The notes beneath the pieces are model-generated. The model saw nothing but the letters and a program-made list of their open reading frames with translations. It ran no database searches and was not told the origin of the DNA. A program made the translations under genes and the position numbers. A stretch of DNA of 64,000 nt from Haliscomenobacter hydrossis DSM 1100 (lineage in GTDB: Bacteria > Bacteroidota > Bacteroidia > Chitinophagales > Saprospiraceae), in contig NC_015510.1 of assembly GCF_000212735.1 (NCBI RefSeq), forward strand, positions 7,937,001-8,001,000. The letters run 5' to 3'. Positions 45,056 to 55,328 of this stretch are shown here, piece after piece. Position 1 is the first letter of the stretch; every line of letters begins with the position of its first letter.

Positions 45056-45181
45056 CTCTACTTGATTTAGATTAGTTAGCGAAAAGATAGTGAAAAGTTG
45101 GATCATTCTGGGGTGATTGGACTTTCGTTTCTCCAAGAAAAAGGCTTTTCATGATTCAAAACTGTTTTACTATTTTTAAGC

Positions 45182-46345
45182 ATGAAAAACCAGCGCCTAC
45201 CCTCCATCGATATCCTGCGGGCAGTGACCATGCTGCTCATGATTTTTGTCAACGACCTCTGGAGTTTGACCCATGTTCCCCACTGGCTACTGCATACCGC
45301 CGCCGAGGAGGATGGGATGGGTTTGTCGGATGTAGTGTTTCCCGCTTTTTTATTCATTGTAGGCCTGTCCATTCCACACGCATTGAAAGCGAGGTTGGAA
45401 AAAGGAGCCTCCAAAGGCTCGGTGATGCTGCACATCCTTAGCAGAACCTTCGCTTTGCTGGTCATGGGCCTGTTCATGGTCAATCTGGAAAACATTGATG
45501 GTGCTCAATTGCTCATCCGCAAGGAATATTGGCAAATTTTGATGGCCTTGGCCTTTATGCTGATTTGGAACAATTACCGTAGTCCAATGGTCTTTGGCGT
45601 CATTCCGACTGTGTTGCTCAAAATTTTGGGTTGGATCATTTTGACCTTCCTGGCTTTCATTTACCAGGGTGCATCGGGCAATTGGATGATGATCCATTGG
45701 TGGGGTATTTTGGGTTTAATCGGCTGGGCGTATTTGCTGGTTGCGCTGCTTTACCTGTGGATTGGGGATAAAGTGTGGTGGTTGGCCCTAGCATGCATTG
45801 TGCTGCTGCTGCTCAATGTCAACGAATTTGTTCGGCTGCTTGGTTTCGATTTCCAGTTGGTAATCAGCGCATCCACTCATGTCAGTGTGCTGCTGGGTGT
45901 ATTGACCACGGTGATTTATGGCCAGCTAGCGGCCAAAGATCAATTGAAGTGGCTGATTCCGAGTTTGATTGGATTATCCATCCTGCTGATTGTTTTTGGT
46001 TTCGCCACCCGTCTGGAATGGGGCATCTCAAAAATTCGCGCCACACCTTCCTGGACGACCATCTGCGCCGGAATCAGTATCCTGGCCTTTGTACTGCTGC
46101 ATTTCATTGCGGATGTAAAGGAGCAGACCAGATGGGCCGCTTTCATTGCTCCGGCGGGATCGAGTACTTTGACCTGTTATCTGATGCCTTATTTTGCTTA
46201 TGCTTTTGTGGCGCTCTTGGGCTGGAGTTTGCCAGCGGTAATGACGGATGGGGTGATTGGGCTACTGAAATCCACGCTCTTTGCCCTGCTGATTATTCAA
46301 GTTACGGGCATGCTGAATCGGGTTCAAATTGGATTGAAGATTTGA
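45182..46345 (+). CDS. Polytopic acyltransferase-like protein (HGSNAT / DUF5009 family)
   Basis: The start [20 protein letters not shown] followed by IFVNDLWSL is the first helix of the heparan-alpha-glucosaminide N-acetyltransferase-like family. [20 protein letters not shown], on helix 2, is its signature. The protein (387 residues) has about ten helices. Members are thought to move acetyl groups across the membrane onto sugars. It is preceded by a short gap and overlaps the convergent flavin oxidoreductase gene by 22 bp. Confidence 0.85.
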   Translation: MKNQRLPSIDILRAVTMLLMIFVNDLWSLTHVPHWLLHTAAEEDGMGLSDVVFPAFLFIVGLSIPHALKARLEKGASKGSVMLHILSRTFALLVMGLFMVNLENIDGAQLLIRKEYWQILMALAFMLIWNNYRSPMVFGVIPTVLLKILGWIILTFLAFIYQGASGNWMMIHWWGILGLIGWAYLLVALLYLWIGDKVWWLALACIVLLLLNVNEFVRLLGFDFQLVISASTHVSVLLGVLTTVIYGQLAAKDQLKWLIPSLIGLSILLIVFGFATRLEWGISKIRATPSWTTICAGISILAFVLLHFIADVKEQTRWAAFIAPAGSSTLTCYLMPYFAYAFVALLGWSLPAVMTDGVIGLLKSTLFALLIIQVTGMLNRVQIGLKI

Positions 46346-47337
46346 TTATTCATCACCTCGCTGACAATAAAAAACGATTTAAGCTTGGCCGCTTTATCGT
46401 AAATATGGCTGGTCATCATCAATTCATCTATACCTGTTTCGGCTACAAATGCAGATAATTTTCTTTGCAGGGCTTGTCCACTCCCGGTAAAAGTGTAATA
46501 CATCATGCTTTGTAGGGCCTGCTGTACCTCGGGGTTATGAAAAATAGTTGGCAATGGTGCTGGAGCTTGCAATGGTTTTCGCTCATTGGTAATAATGCCC
46601 AGGAACATTCGATACAGGCTGGTAGACAAAAACTCAGCTTCTTCATCCGTATCGGCAGCCAGCACATTTACACAAGCCATTACATAAGGCATATCTAGTT
46701 GTGCAGAAGGGCGGAAATTCTTGCGGTAAATCTCGATCGCCGTCTTGAACATTTTTGGTGCAAAATGGGCAGCGAAGGCATACGGCAATCCTAAAGCAGC
46801 AGCAAGGTATGCACTATCTGTACTGGAACCCAAGATCCACAAGGGCACCTCTACTCCTTCTCCCGGAAATGCCCTTACTTTGGAAAATTTGTTGTTGGTG
46901 CTGAAATATTTTTGCAATTGCAAAATCTCGGCTTGAAAATCATACTCAACGTACCCATTGTTTCTGCGCAAGGCCAGGGCAGTCTGTTGGTCGGTTCCGG
47001 GAGCTCTCCCGAGCCCTAAATCAATTTTGCCAGGATAAATACTGGCCAGGGTTCCAAACTGTTCCGCTACCGCCAAAGGGCTGTGATTGGGTAGCATGAT
47101 CCCGCCAGAACCTACCCGGATTTTCCCTGCTGTGGCTCCGGCTATGTGCCCAATCAACACCGCCGTAGCCGAACTGGCAATGTGTTCCATATTGTGGTGC
47201 TCGGCTAGCCAGATTCTTTTGTAACCCAGTGATTCCGTATGTCGAGCCACTTCAACGGTATTCCTGATTGCTGTAGCTGCATTGTCCCCTTCTGAAACCA
47301 CCGCTAATTCTAACACAGATACCGGAACATACTTCAT
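46324..47337 (-). CDS. LLM-class flavin-dependent oxidoreductase
   Basis: The 337-residue protein has the luciferase-like TIM-barrel pattern: [20 protein letters not shown] near the N-terminus, [20 protein letters not shown], then [19 protein letters not shown]. These are the blocks of the single-subunit MsnO8/YhbW-type enzymes. It uses reduced flavin, but the substrate cannot be predicted. It is convergent with the acyltransferase gene. Confidence 0.9.
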   Translation of the reverse strand: MKYVPVSVLELAVVSEGDNAATAIRNTVEVARHTESLGYKRIWLAEHHNMEHIASSATAVLIGHIAGATAGKIRVGSGGIMLPNHSPLAVAEQFGTLASIYPGKIDLGLGRAPGTDQQTALALRRNNGYVEYDFQAEILQLQKYFSTNNKFSKVRAFPGEGVEVPLWILGSSTDSAYLAAALGLPYAFAAHFAPKMFKTAIEIYRKNFRPSAQLDMPYVMACVNVLAADTDEEAEFLSTSLYRMFLGIITNERKPLQAPAPLPTIFHNPEVQQALQSMMYYTFTGSGQALQRKLSAFVAETGIDELMMTSHIYDKAAKLKSFFIVSEVMNNQIFNPI

Positions 47338-47486
47338 CGTATATTGTTTGTTGTGAAACTATCCAAATCAAAAGGAACAGCGCTTAAACCAGTGGCACAC
47401 GCCCATTTGATTTTGATAGAACCTGAGGTAGCCTGGAATAGTTTAACAAACGCGAAGCTTCTTTTCCTGTAAAGCAGTGAAGAACA

Positions 47487-48254
47487 TTATTCCGCTCTCT
47501 GGATATTTAAAAGGTTGATTACACAGCTTTCCATGTTTCCGACAGTTAGCACAAATTCCTGTTTTACTTTAGTTCCATCAGCGTATGCTGCTGGCTTCCA
47601 GGATGGCATATTTTGAATCGTTTCCAATAATAACTTATCTATTTTTTCATCTTTGGATGTTTGGTATTCAGAACCAAATATATGGGCATTGATTATTGCC
47701 CCTTCTTCACTAATGGTGAATTTTACGGTTAACAAATCATAATTCGTGAAACTGGTAGCGGGAATTTTATCAATTGCTTTTTCCTGTAAGTATTTTATCA
47801 ATTGTTGCTGCCCGCCGGGGTATTCAGCTTTATTTTCAGGATCAACCGTAAATGTAAAATCGAATTCTTTAGGATCATTCTGCGTTAATGTGTTCTCCGG
47901 TATGTATTTAACCTTAACCGAAATGCTCGTGCCTGCATCAGCCCTATTCATCCTATCTTTTTGTTCTTGGCTGAGGATGTCATTTTTACTGACAGATTTC
48001 AACATTTCTCCTTGATAAGTGGTCAAAATTTCCACTGAAATAAATTCTTTTATCCAGGATGGTTTATAATGCGGGTCGAGATCAGTTAAGCGATTGGCTT
48101 CATTCAACGCTTCTTTTGTAATCAAGACATAAGGAATGATTCTGTTCACTTCAAATCTCAACTGAGCAGGTGAATTGCCTTGTGCAGCGCCGAGATTAGG
48201 AAAGGTAAGAACAATGAAAAGAAGCGTAAATAGTTTATTTTGTAAATTTTTCAT
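47487..48254 (-). CDS. Secreted protein with TonB C-terminal-like domain
   Basis: A signal peptide (FIVLTFPNLGAAQ) precedes 230 residues. The last 100 (LLTVKFTISEEGAIINAHIF then LLETIQNMPSWKPAAYADGT and VKQEFVLTV) have the strand-helix pattern of energy-transducer TonB C-terminal domains. There is no N-terminal membrane anchor, so it is not a classical TonB. Such soluble TonB-like proteins are common in Bacteroidota with unclear roles. The 314-bp gap upstream (48255-48568) contains no clear element. Confidence 0.72.
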   Translation of the reverse strand: MKNLQNKLFTLLFIVLTFPNLGAAQGNSPAQLRFEVNRIIPYVLITKEALNEANRLTDLDPHYKPSWIKEFISVEILTTYQGEMLKSVSKNDILSQEQKDRMNRADAGTSISVKVKYIPENTLTQNDPKEFDFTFTVDPENKAEYPGGQQQLIKYLQEKAIDKIPATSFTNYDLLTVKFTISEEGAIINAHIFGSEYQTSKDEKIDKLLLETIQNMPSWKPAAYADGTKVKQEFVLTVGNMESCVINLLNIQRAE

Positions 48255-48568
48255 ACAGAAAATTAATGGTCAGTTTATCAATAAACCGCGCCAAAAAAAT
48301 AGCGCAGCATTTACAAAGTTAATTAAAAAAAATTTCCTCCTGCACATTTTTTGTTTAACAGGTACCCTGCTGGCACAAATCATCTGAGCGTAAAACCATT
48401 GACTCCACCCAAATATTTTTTATCTTTAAGCAGTACGGTGCTGATTCAGGTGTTATGGTCGAAACGTTTTAGCAGAGGGGCAAAAAATAATGTTTATTTT
48501 TCTGGCCAAAAAATTAGACAAAGCAATTGTGGAAAATTACTTCTGCATCTTTTTTATAAAAATAATCC

Positions 48569-50977
48569 ATGCTACAAAATCACCTCAAACTCGCCTACCG
48601 GAACATCCGCAAAAACGGGTTCTATTCCGCCCTCAACGTACTCGGACTGTGGGCAGGCATCCTCTTCTCCTTGCTCATTGGCGCCCATGTGTGGGGCGAG
48701 TTGCAAGTGAATCAACAATTGCGCCATGCCGAGCGGCAATATTTCCTGACCAGCATCTGGAAAAACCCCAACATCGGCATGGAGATCACCTCAGCAGGGC
48801 CGCTGGGCAAACGTTTGCAGGAGGTTTACCCCCAATTGGTGGCCAATTATTACCGTTGGGATGGCATCAAGTCGGGCGTTGCGAAGGGCGACAAGGTGTT
48901 TCGGGAAAACATCCAAATTGGGGACAGCACCTTGCTCACCATGTTTGGTTTTAGACTCCTGTATGGTGACCCAAACAGCGCCTTGAAGGCACCGTTTTCC
49001 GTGGTGATCACCGCAGAGAAGGCCCTCAAATATTTTGGCAAAACCGATGTACTTGGTCAAACCCTCAGCATCCAGAATTTTACGGGCGGCCATCATGAGT
49101 TCATGATCACTGGGGTACTGGGCGAAATTCCGGAAAACTCCGTCACCAATTTGCTTGGTACCACCGACCCGAACAGCCTCTTCATCTCGTTCACCACCGC
49201 ACGGTATTTTTTCGATCGGAATGTGAACGATTGGAACAACATCATTTACCCCACTTACCTCGAATTGCAGCCAGGTGTAACTGGCGCCGATTTGGAAAAA
49301 CCCATCCAACAACTCATCCAAAGGGAGGGCACCGATTTTGAAAAAGAAAACCTGACGGTGCGCCCCATCGCCCTGAAGGAGTATCACCTGCAAAAAAACA
49401 AAGCCTTGGTCAAGCGGATGTTGTTCACCTTGTCGTCGGTGGGGATCTTCATCCTGTTTATGGCCATCTTCAACTTCATCAACCTGGCCATCGGGCGCTC
49501 GGGTTCACGTATTCGCGAGATCGGGGTGCGTAAGGCACTCGGCGGATTGAAAAAACAATTGGCGATCCAGTTTCTGGCCGAATCCTTACTCTTGGTGACG
49601 GTGGCCACTGCGCTTGCCTTTTTGTCGTACCCACTTGCCCAAATGCCCTTTGAGCAGATTGTGGGCAAAAGCCTGCCCGTACTCACTTCTTTTCCGACGG
49701 TTTTTGCCCTCTTGCCCCTCGTTTTGGTGCTTGTAGTCGGCCTCTTGGCAGGTCTGTATCCGGCACTCTTCCTGTCCTCCATGAAAACGGTCGAGTCCTT
49801 GAAAGGAAAACTGGGGACGGCCAGTCAAAGCCTGCAACTGCGCAAATACCTGGTCGGGTTCCAATTTGGGATCGCCAATTTGGTCATCATCGCGGCGCTG
49901 GTTGTGGCGGCACAGGTCAATTATTTTTTTGGCAAAAACATCGGCTACAACCAGGAGTTTGTCGTGACCGCACAGGTGCCCCGCGATTGGAGCCCGGAGG
50001 GCCTGCGCAAAATGCTGACCGTACGCGATGAAATGGCCAAGCTGCCTGGGGTGCGCAACGCCTCCCTCTCCTTTGAAATTCCCAACGGCAACAACAATGG
50101 CCAGCCTTCCGTCTATCGAGCGGGCACAGATTCCACTACGGCTGTTATCTGCCAACAACTGACAACCGACGAGCATTACCTCGACACTTACCAGATTTCG
50201 TTGTTGGCTGGGGAATACTTCAATGCAAATGGCCGGAATTACACCAAAGTGGTATTGAACGAACGGGCCGCACTAGCCATCGGTTTCCCAGATGCTGAAT
50301 CGGCCATCGGCCAAACTGTGCGCATGCCTGGAGATCCAATGCTGCACACCATCAAAGGGGTACTTCGGGATTTCCACTTTGGCTCTATGGCTACTCCGAT
50401 CCAGCCAATGGTGGTGTTTCCTTTACAAAGTAGTGTGTTGTACCGCTATTTGTCTTTCAAAATCGAACCCGAAGGAATCGCTGAGCGCATGGCGGCATTA
50501 CAAAAAAAATGGGCCGAACTACTGCCCGGCAGCGCGTTCGAGTACACGTTTATGGATGATACTTTGGCGGAAATTTATGCCATGGAGTTGCAGATGAAAA
50601 GGTCGGCTTATGCGGCAAGTGCGTTAGCCTTGTTGATTGCTTTGCTGGGAGTACTCGGCCTGGTGTCGCTCAACCTGCAACGGCGGGAGAAAGAAGTAGG
50701 GGTGCGCAAGGTTTTGGGTGCCTCGGTCTTGGGCATCATCGGGCTGTTTTTACAGGAATTTCTGCTCATTTTATTGCTTGCAGGGATCGCGGCCTGTCCA
50801 ATCGCTTGGTATTTGCTACGTGGCTGGCTGGAAAACTATGCTTACCATATCGAATTGTCCCCTTTGGTTTTTGCAGCTTCTTTGCTGGGATTGGCCTTGG
50901 TCACGGCCCTCTTGATTGGTTTGCAGAGTGTGAAGGCCGCTTTGAGCAATCCGGTGAAGTCGCTGCGGAGTGAATAA
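48569..50977 (+). CDS. FtsX/MacB-type ABC transporter permease
   Basis: The 802-residue protein opens MLQNHLKLAYRNIRKNGFYS with the first helix, then a large periplasmic (MacB_PCD) domain. FtsX cores follow near IREIGVRKALGGLKKQLAIQ and REKEVGVRKVLGASVLGIIG. The duplicated FtsX arrangement with two periplasmic domains is the usual Bacteroidota form. It may export peptides, lipids or other small molecules. No ABC ATPase is nearby, so it would need an ATPase encoded elsewhere. Confidence 0.92.
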   Translation: MLQNHLKLAYRNIRKNGFYSALNVLGLWAGILFSLLIGAHVWGELQVNQQLRHAERQYFLTSIWKNPNIGMEITSAGPLGKRLQEVYPQLVANYYRWDGIKSGVAKGDKVFRENIQIGDSTLLTMFGFRLLYGDPNSALKAPFSVVITAEKALKYFGKTDVLGQTLSIQNFTGGHHEFMITGVLGEIPENSVTNLLGTTDPNSLFISFTTARYFFDRNVNDWNNIIYPTYLELQPGVTGADLEKPIQQLIQREGTDFEKENLTVRPIALKEYHLQKNKALVKRMLFTLSSVGIFILFMAIFNFINLAIGRSGSRIREIGVRKALGGLKKQLAIQFLAESLLLVTVATALAFLSYPLAQMPFEQIVGKSLPVLTSFPTVFALLPLVLVLVVGLLAGLYPALFLSSMKTVESLKGKLGTASQSLQLRKYLVGFQFGIANLVIIAALVVAAQVNYFFGKNIGYNQEFVVTAQVPRDWSPEGLRKMLTVRDEMAKLPGVRNASLSFEIPNGNNNGQPSVYRAGTDSTTAVICQQLTTDEHYLDTYQISLLAGEYFNANGRNYTKVVLNERAALAIGFPDAESAIGQTVRMPGDPMLHTIKGVLRDFHFGSMATPIQPMVVFPLQSSVLYRYLSFKIEPEGIAERMAALQKKWAELLPGSAFEYTFMDDTLAEIYAMELQMKRSAYAASALALLIALLGVLGLVSLNLQRREKEVGVRKVLGASVLGIIGLFLQEFLLILLLAGIAACPIAWYLLRGWLENYAYHIELSPLVFAASLLGLALVTALLIGLQSVKAALSNPVKSLRSE

Positions 50978-51009
50978 GGTACTTTGAAATGTGCCAAAAT
51001 CCACACGCA

Positions 51010-51846
51010 TCATTTCAAAACTTTAACCAAGCTCCTCGCAATCACCTCATATCCCTTATCCGAAGGATGAAGCCCGTCGTAAGTCATATCAACAGCTTCA
51101 AGTGGATAGGGATATTCGTCCGTCGCAGGATCAAAAGGTATGTCAATGAATGCCGGATATTTGTAATTTTTGTAAACGCCCGTTTGGGGGTCTTTTAATC
51201 GCTTAAATTTCACCAATTTTTCTAATTTTAAACTCGGGGTATTGTACAAATCCACAACCTCAATCTGTTCAAATTTGCCAATGGTATTGATGGCTTCGGC
51301 AAATTGAGTAAGCCGCTGTCCTTTTTTCTCCTTGTACGAGCCATAGGCATTGTTTTTCATATTGGCAATGTAGACAAAATCGACCCTTTGCATGGGGGTG
51401 ATCAAAACGATTTTTGCGTCCTTATTTAAGTCGCGCAACTTATTGATAATGATTCGAAAAGAGCCATACACCGTCTCATTGCCGGCATTGTTTTGATAAT
51501 CGGAAAAATTGCCCAGGGGCCTGCCTTGCCACCAATCATTTGTGCCCAAAAAAACGCTGTAGATATCGGCTTTGCTCAAACCGAGGGTTTCTATTTTTTG
51601 AGCGATCCCCCCCGAAGTCCAGCCATTGTACCCTTTGTTGACGTATTCAATCTGGGGCAATCGCTCCACCACCCGGGTCATGTAACCTTTGGTGATTCGA
51701 TTGCCCGTTTCATTGGGGTGCTCGTTTAGGTAAGTGATGGAATCACCAATGGCCACCCAAATGGTTTTTGGCGGGGTGGTGGTGCTGAGGGTGAGTATTA
51801 TCAGTAATAAAATGATTTTCAGTTTGATAGCTAGCTTAAGAGGCAT
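51010..51846 (-). CDS. SGNH/GDSL-type hydrolase
   Basis: The catalytic motifs are present: GDS in WVAIGDSITYL, N in FLGTNDWW, and D-x-x-H in DGLHPSDKGY. They define SGNH hydrolases acting on esters or acetylated carbohydrates. ATG 51846 starts a signal-like helix (LKIILLLIILTLS) and gives a 278-residue protein of normal size. The frame continues upstream to 52056 with 70 residues that look like part of another protein. The longer form would hide the signal inside, so I prefer 51846. Confidence 0.82.
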   Translation of the reverse strand: MPLKLAIKLKIILLLIILTLSTTTPPKTIWVAIGDSITYLNEHPNETGNRITKGYMTRVVERLPQIEYVNKGYNGWTSGGIAQKIETLGLSKADIYSVFLGTNDWWQGRPLGNFSDYQNNAGNETVYGSFRIIINKLRDLNKDAKIVLITPMQRVDFVYIANMKNNAYGSYKEKKGQRLTQFAEAINTIGKFEQIEVVDLYNTPSLKLEKLVKFKRLKDPQTGVYKNYKYPAFIDIPFDPATDEYPYPLEAVDMTYDGLHPSDKGYEVIARSLVKVLK

Positions 51847-52056
51847 TTTTATCCAGGAACAAGTTCTGAGTATTTCTACATCTTTGATTGTTGGTATATC
51901 TGGTTCTTTGTCGAAATAATTAAGAGATAAAACAATCGTCCGTTCTGGGTTTACCCAAACGATAACCGAACTATTTTCTTCTTCTTTTTTCCAACCCCAT
52001 TCAGGAATTTGAACAGAATTAATTTTTGAGCTCTTTTTTTTAAACATGTTTAGCAT
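51847..52056 (-). pseudogene. In-frame remnant of a separate small protein upstream of the hydrolase
   Basis: The 70 residues include KINSVQIPEWGWKKEEENSS, VWVNPERTIVLSLNYFDKEP and DIPTIKDVEIL. This reads as the complete N-terminal part of a soluble cytoplasmic protein and not as a leader. It enters the hydrolase frame directly at the signal start. A deletion that joined two genes is the simplest explanation. The 250 bp upstream (52057-52306) hold nothing recognisable. Confidence 0.45.
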
Positions 52057-52306
52057 TGGTCATTAAATTGTAGTTCAACAAGCGTATTACTGTACTCTCC
52101 TTTTTACTTAGTCAATTTAAGTTACGTGTATTCCCGATTAGCCGGTATCCTTTCCATAGCGCCTTTTGCTACGCTTAAGTTCTTCATCATAGCATGCGTA
52201 ATATTGCCAATAAGGTAAAAACAAACACCCAATATTGCAAACAAAGGTGGAGTTAGATTTTCAGATCACCAAGAGGGTTTATTTTGTTGAACAATCCCTA
52301 AACTGC

Positions 52307-53392
52307 TCAACCTCCCCCCGACACCCCCACCTCCAAAAATTCCAAATCATCCGAAAAACCCAGTACCTGACTCCCCAATCCCGGCGGCATCACCCAGGCA
52401 TCCCCTTGCTGCAACTCCTGCAATCCGTGGCCATCGACCTGTAAGTCAAGCGTACCTTTCAGTACAAAAGAGAATAGGATATCCGTATTGTGGCTAGACC
52501 ATTGCGGCGTTTCAGGGAATTGAACAGGGCGCACCACATGTACCGAAGCAACCCCTTTGGTGGCCACATTGATCCCCGTATCCCGATGTTCAAAACCCTT
52601 GATTCGCCAAGGCGACCAGCTGGCTTCGACCAATCGATGGTGGCAAAAAGTTTGCCCTTGAAATTTCCGATCGGGCAAAAACTGTGGTGTGGGCAATTCC
52701 ATTTCGTGGTCAATGGTGGTCATATGCATCGCTGGAACCCCAATTTCAATCACCTCCAGATTGTCCGATGCTTCCAAGACCTGATGCCTGATTTCGGGCG
52801 GTTGCGTCACACAATCTCCAGCGTGAAGGATAAAGGGTGGCCCCTGGTCTTCGTAAACCAACTTGACCCAACCCCTGTAACAAAAGATCAACTGAAACCC
52901 AATTGTATGGTAATGTACCATATCGGGCACCGGGCCACCGTTGGGAATGCGAATGTGGGAGGCAATGATGCTACCGCCCAAACGGTCGGGGATCAGATCG
53001 CGGTACAACATGCCCGCCCGGCCAATCACCCAGGGGTCTTGGTCTTGCAGTTGGCGCACTTCAAATTTATGTTGGGTAGCTGGGGTGTGGAGTTGGTAAG
53101 ACCTGGGGCGCAATTGGATGGTCGTTCCATTTGGAGCGATCAGGCTTCTTTCTCCTCCGGCTAGCGCTTCTGGATCGTCAGTCAGGAGGTGAATACTTGG
53201 CGCGGGACTCTCTGCTCCTTTGTCAATGCGGAGTTGCAGGCCGTATCCCGACATGATCGCCACGGCCGGATCATCGGCCGGGAAGATGTTGTCCAGCCGG
53301 AAACCCAGCTTGGTAAAGAAAGCCATATCCTCACTTAGCTCATTGCTGGGAAGCACAAGTTGAAGTAAAACGTCTGCTGCTTTGTTGCCCAT
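52307..53392 (-). CDS. VOC-domain and two-cupin fusion protein
   Basis: Residues 1-95 look like a vicinal-oxygen-chelate (glyoxalase-like) domain (LQLVLPSNELSEDMAFFTKL). Two cupin domains follow. The first has VHYHTIGFQLIFCYRGWVKL and GDCVTQPPEIRHQV; the second has HNTDILFSFVLKGTLDLQVD and GDAWVMPPGL. The first cupin keeps histidine ligands, while the second lacks some. It is probably a metal-dependent enzyme or binding protein; the substrate is unknown. It is probably transcribed alone. Confidence 0.75.
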   Translation of the reverse strand: MGNKAADVLLQLVLPSNELSEDMAFFTKLGFRLDNIFPADDPAVAIMSGYGLQLRIDKGAESPAPSIHLLTDDPEALAGGERSLIAPNGTTIQLRPRSYQLHTPATQHKFEVRQLQDQDPWVIGRAGMLYRDLIPDRLGGSIIASHIRIPNGGPVPDMVHYHTIGFQLIFCYRGWVKLVYEDQGPPFILHAGDCVTQPPEIRHQVLEASDNLEVIEIGVPAMHMTTIDHEMELPTPQFLPDRKFQGQTFCHHRLVEASWSPWRIKGFEHRDTGINVATKGVASVHVVRPVQFPETPQWSSHNTDILFSFVLKGTLDLQVDGHGLQELQQGDAWVMPPGLGSQVLGFSDDLEFLEVGVSGGG

Positions 53393-53603
53393 TTTTGAAT
53401 CCGGTTTTGTTGCCAGCTGTCCTAGGTGAAACTTTCAGACAAGTGCTAATGTATATCGATTACCTGAAAAATCGCATATTGAATGCGAGATCGTGCTGGT
53501 GGCAAAAATAGGAGACCGATCAAGATTATTAAAAAATGATCGCTTGAGTATTGAATTGATTTTCGGAGGGTTCCAGATTTTGGAGCTCTCCGAATCATTG
53601 AAA

Positions 53604-54278
53604 TCAATTTTTGTAGTCAGGATCAATGTACTTTTTCGTCAGTAAATAAGCAACAATCGTTACAATTTCATTGATGATGAACAACAAACCAATGCCAATA
53701 ATCTGCTGATCCAACACATGTTTGTTGACCATCAAATACTCCAGCAAACCAAAAACTGGTCCCCATAGCAAATAGGGAAAAAGAGTCAGGTAAAATACAA
53801 ACCACAACCATCGATAGCGGTTTTGAATAGCAAGAAATGCTTTGATCAATGGCGGAATACAGATCACCCAAATCAAGATGATCACCAGCCAGTAGTTCAG
53901 CGGTGTATCTCCGAACAAAGAGATGGTGGCAATGAATTCGTCATTCATGCGAAAAAACGGCGTAACCATCCTTTGCAAAGGTAGTTGGGCGAAGATTAGG
54001 GCAAAACCCAGGTGTTTTTTGTAATTCGAATCTCCTTTCAACATTGCTGCACCGATGTACATCATGATGTAGTTGAAAATCGGCCCGGTGTAGGTTGCGT
54101 ACCACGCTTTCTGGGCACCTTCGCAGGCGGTTGAAAAGTAGTTGAAACTTTTGTAGCCCCACTTGCCACAAATCAAATAGCCTGAAAAATGATGAATCAA
54201 TTCGTGCAGGGAGGAGTAGAGCATGGTAACGCAGTACAGGGCAAGACAATACCGGAAGGTGATTTTTAGGGTAAGCAT
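53604..54278 (-). CDS. Membrane protein with HExxH motif (putative intramembrane protease-like)
   Basis: About six hydrophobic helices are predicted in 224 residues. The motif HELIHHF (His25, Glu26, His29) is in or near the first helix, and YTGPIFNYIMMYIG follows in a later helix. HExxH with a downstream GP..N helix is reminiscent of site-2-type metalloproteases (M50) or DUF3267-like proteins, though the third ligand is not clear. The function is unknown. It is divergent from another HExxH gene. Confidence 0.6.
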   Translation of the reverse strand: MLTLKITFRYCLALYCVTMLYSSLHELIHHFSGYLICGKWGYKSFNYFSTACEGAQKAWYATYTGPIFNYIMMYIGAAMLKGDSNYKKHLGFALIFAQLPLQRMVTPFFRMNDEFIATISLFGDTPLNYWLVIILIWVICIPPLIKAFLAIQNRYRWLWFVFYLTLFPYLLWGPVFGLLEYLMVNKHVLDQQIIGIGLLFIINEIVTIVAYLLTKKYIDPDYKN

Positions 54279-54542
54279 GGCGTAATCAATGGGTGTTGGT
54301 GTGGTGTTTCTTTCAGGTTCTCAACTAATGGACGAGAAGTTTTGGAGGAAGGTTACAGTTCATTTCAAACGCGCCAACAACAACTTCCACCTTGTATCAT
54401 ACTCCATCGATTTAAGATCAGCGATATTTTGATAATCCGTTTTCAGGAGTAAATACAGGCAAGTCTAAATTATCTTCGTAAAACCAATTTATTAGCCATT
54501 TTTTACTTATTTAGCAGTCTATCCTTTAAAACACCAAATGAC

Positions 54543-55328
54543 ATGAAAATCCTGGGACGCCTATTAAAATGGTTTTTGCTAAGCCTGTTAGGGGTAGTGT
54601 TATTGGTGTTGTTATTTTTGGTTTTGGATCGGGATGCCCAACATATTGTGCTGAGCAAAGCAGATCGGGAATCCATCAAAGTGCTGAAAAAATATGTCCG
54701 CCCAGCGGATTCTAGTGAATATTACTCCTTGTTAAAAAACTGGGGAGAAAACAAACAACTGACACCAGGTTTTGAACTCCAATGCCTGTTGGCTTTGTCG
54801 CATTATCCAGAGCTTAAAAAAGTGCCCATTGATTTTTTGGTACAACCGGCCTTTATCCAATTGTCGGCCCGACCCGATCCCATCACCGTTTTATTGCCCT
54901 GGGTAAAACGCAAGTACCTGGTGGTGATCAGCAATGATACAGGCAGGGAGAACGACCCGATTCTTTTGTCAAAAACGCCGTTTAATGAACAAGTCGGGAT
55001 CATTGGACATGAACTGGGCCATGTGGTATTTTACCTGGACAAAAACTCCCTGTATTTGGCCAAATTGGCTTACCAATACCAATACGACGAAGCTTTTGCC
55101 ACGGTTTTTGAGCAGGAAACCGATAAAAGAGCCGTAGCGCATGGCCTGGGCTATCAGCTTTACGATTTTGCTTTTTTTGTGCGAAAAGCCTTTGGCAATA
55201 CGCTTGAAGAAATTCAGGCAGAAAAAGGGGATATGTATTTAAGTCCCGGGGAAATTGCAGCGGAGATGCAGAAGCACAGGTTTTATACCGATACATTGAA
55301 TCCGCCTAAAAGTTACTTTGAGGATTGA
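54543..55328 (+). CDS. Membrane-anchored zinc metallopeptidase-like protein
   Basis: One N-terminal helix (LLSLLGVVLLVLLFLVL) anchors a 230-residue domain. It contains HELGH at 156-160 (IIGHELGHVVFYLD), and E192/D194 lie in VFEQETDKRAVAHGLG. This is the gluzincin arrangement with two His ligands, catalytic Glu and a downstream Glu/Asp ligand. The substrate is unknown. The gene overlaps the convergent acetyltransferase gene by 16 bp. Confidence 0.75.
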   Translation: MKILGRLLKWFLLSLLGVVLLVLLFLVLDRDAQHIVLSKADRESIKVLKKYVRPADSSEYYSLLKNWGENKQLTPGFELQCLLALSHYPELKKVPIDFLVQPAFIQLSARPDPITVLLPWVKRKYLVVISNDTGRENDPILLSKTPFNEQVGIIGHELGHVVFYLDKNSLYLAKLAYQYQYDEAFATVFEQETDKRAVAHGLGYQLYDFAFFVRKAFGNTLEEIQAEKGDMYLSPGEIAAEMQKHRFYTDTLNPPKSYFED

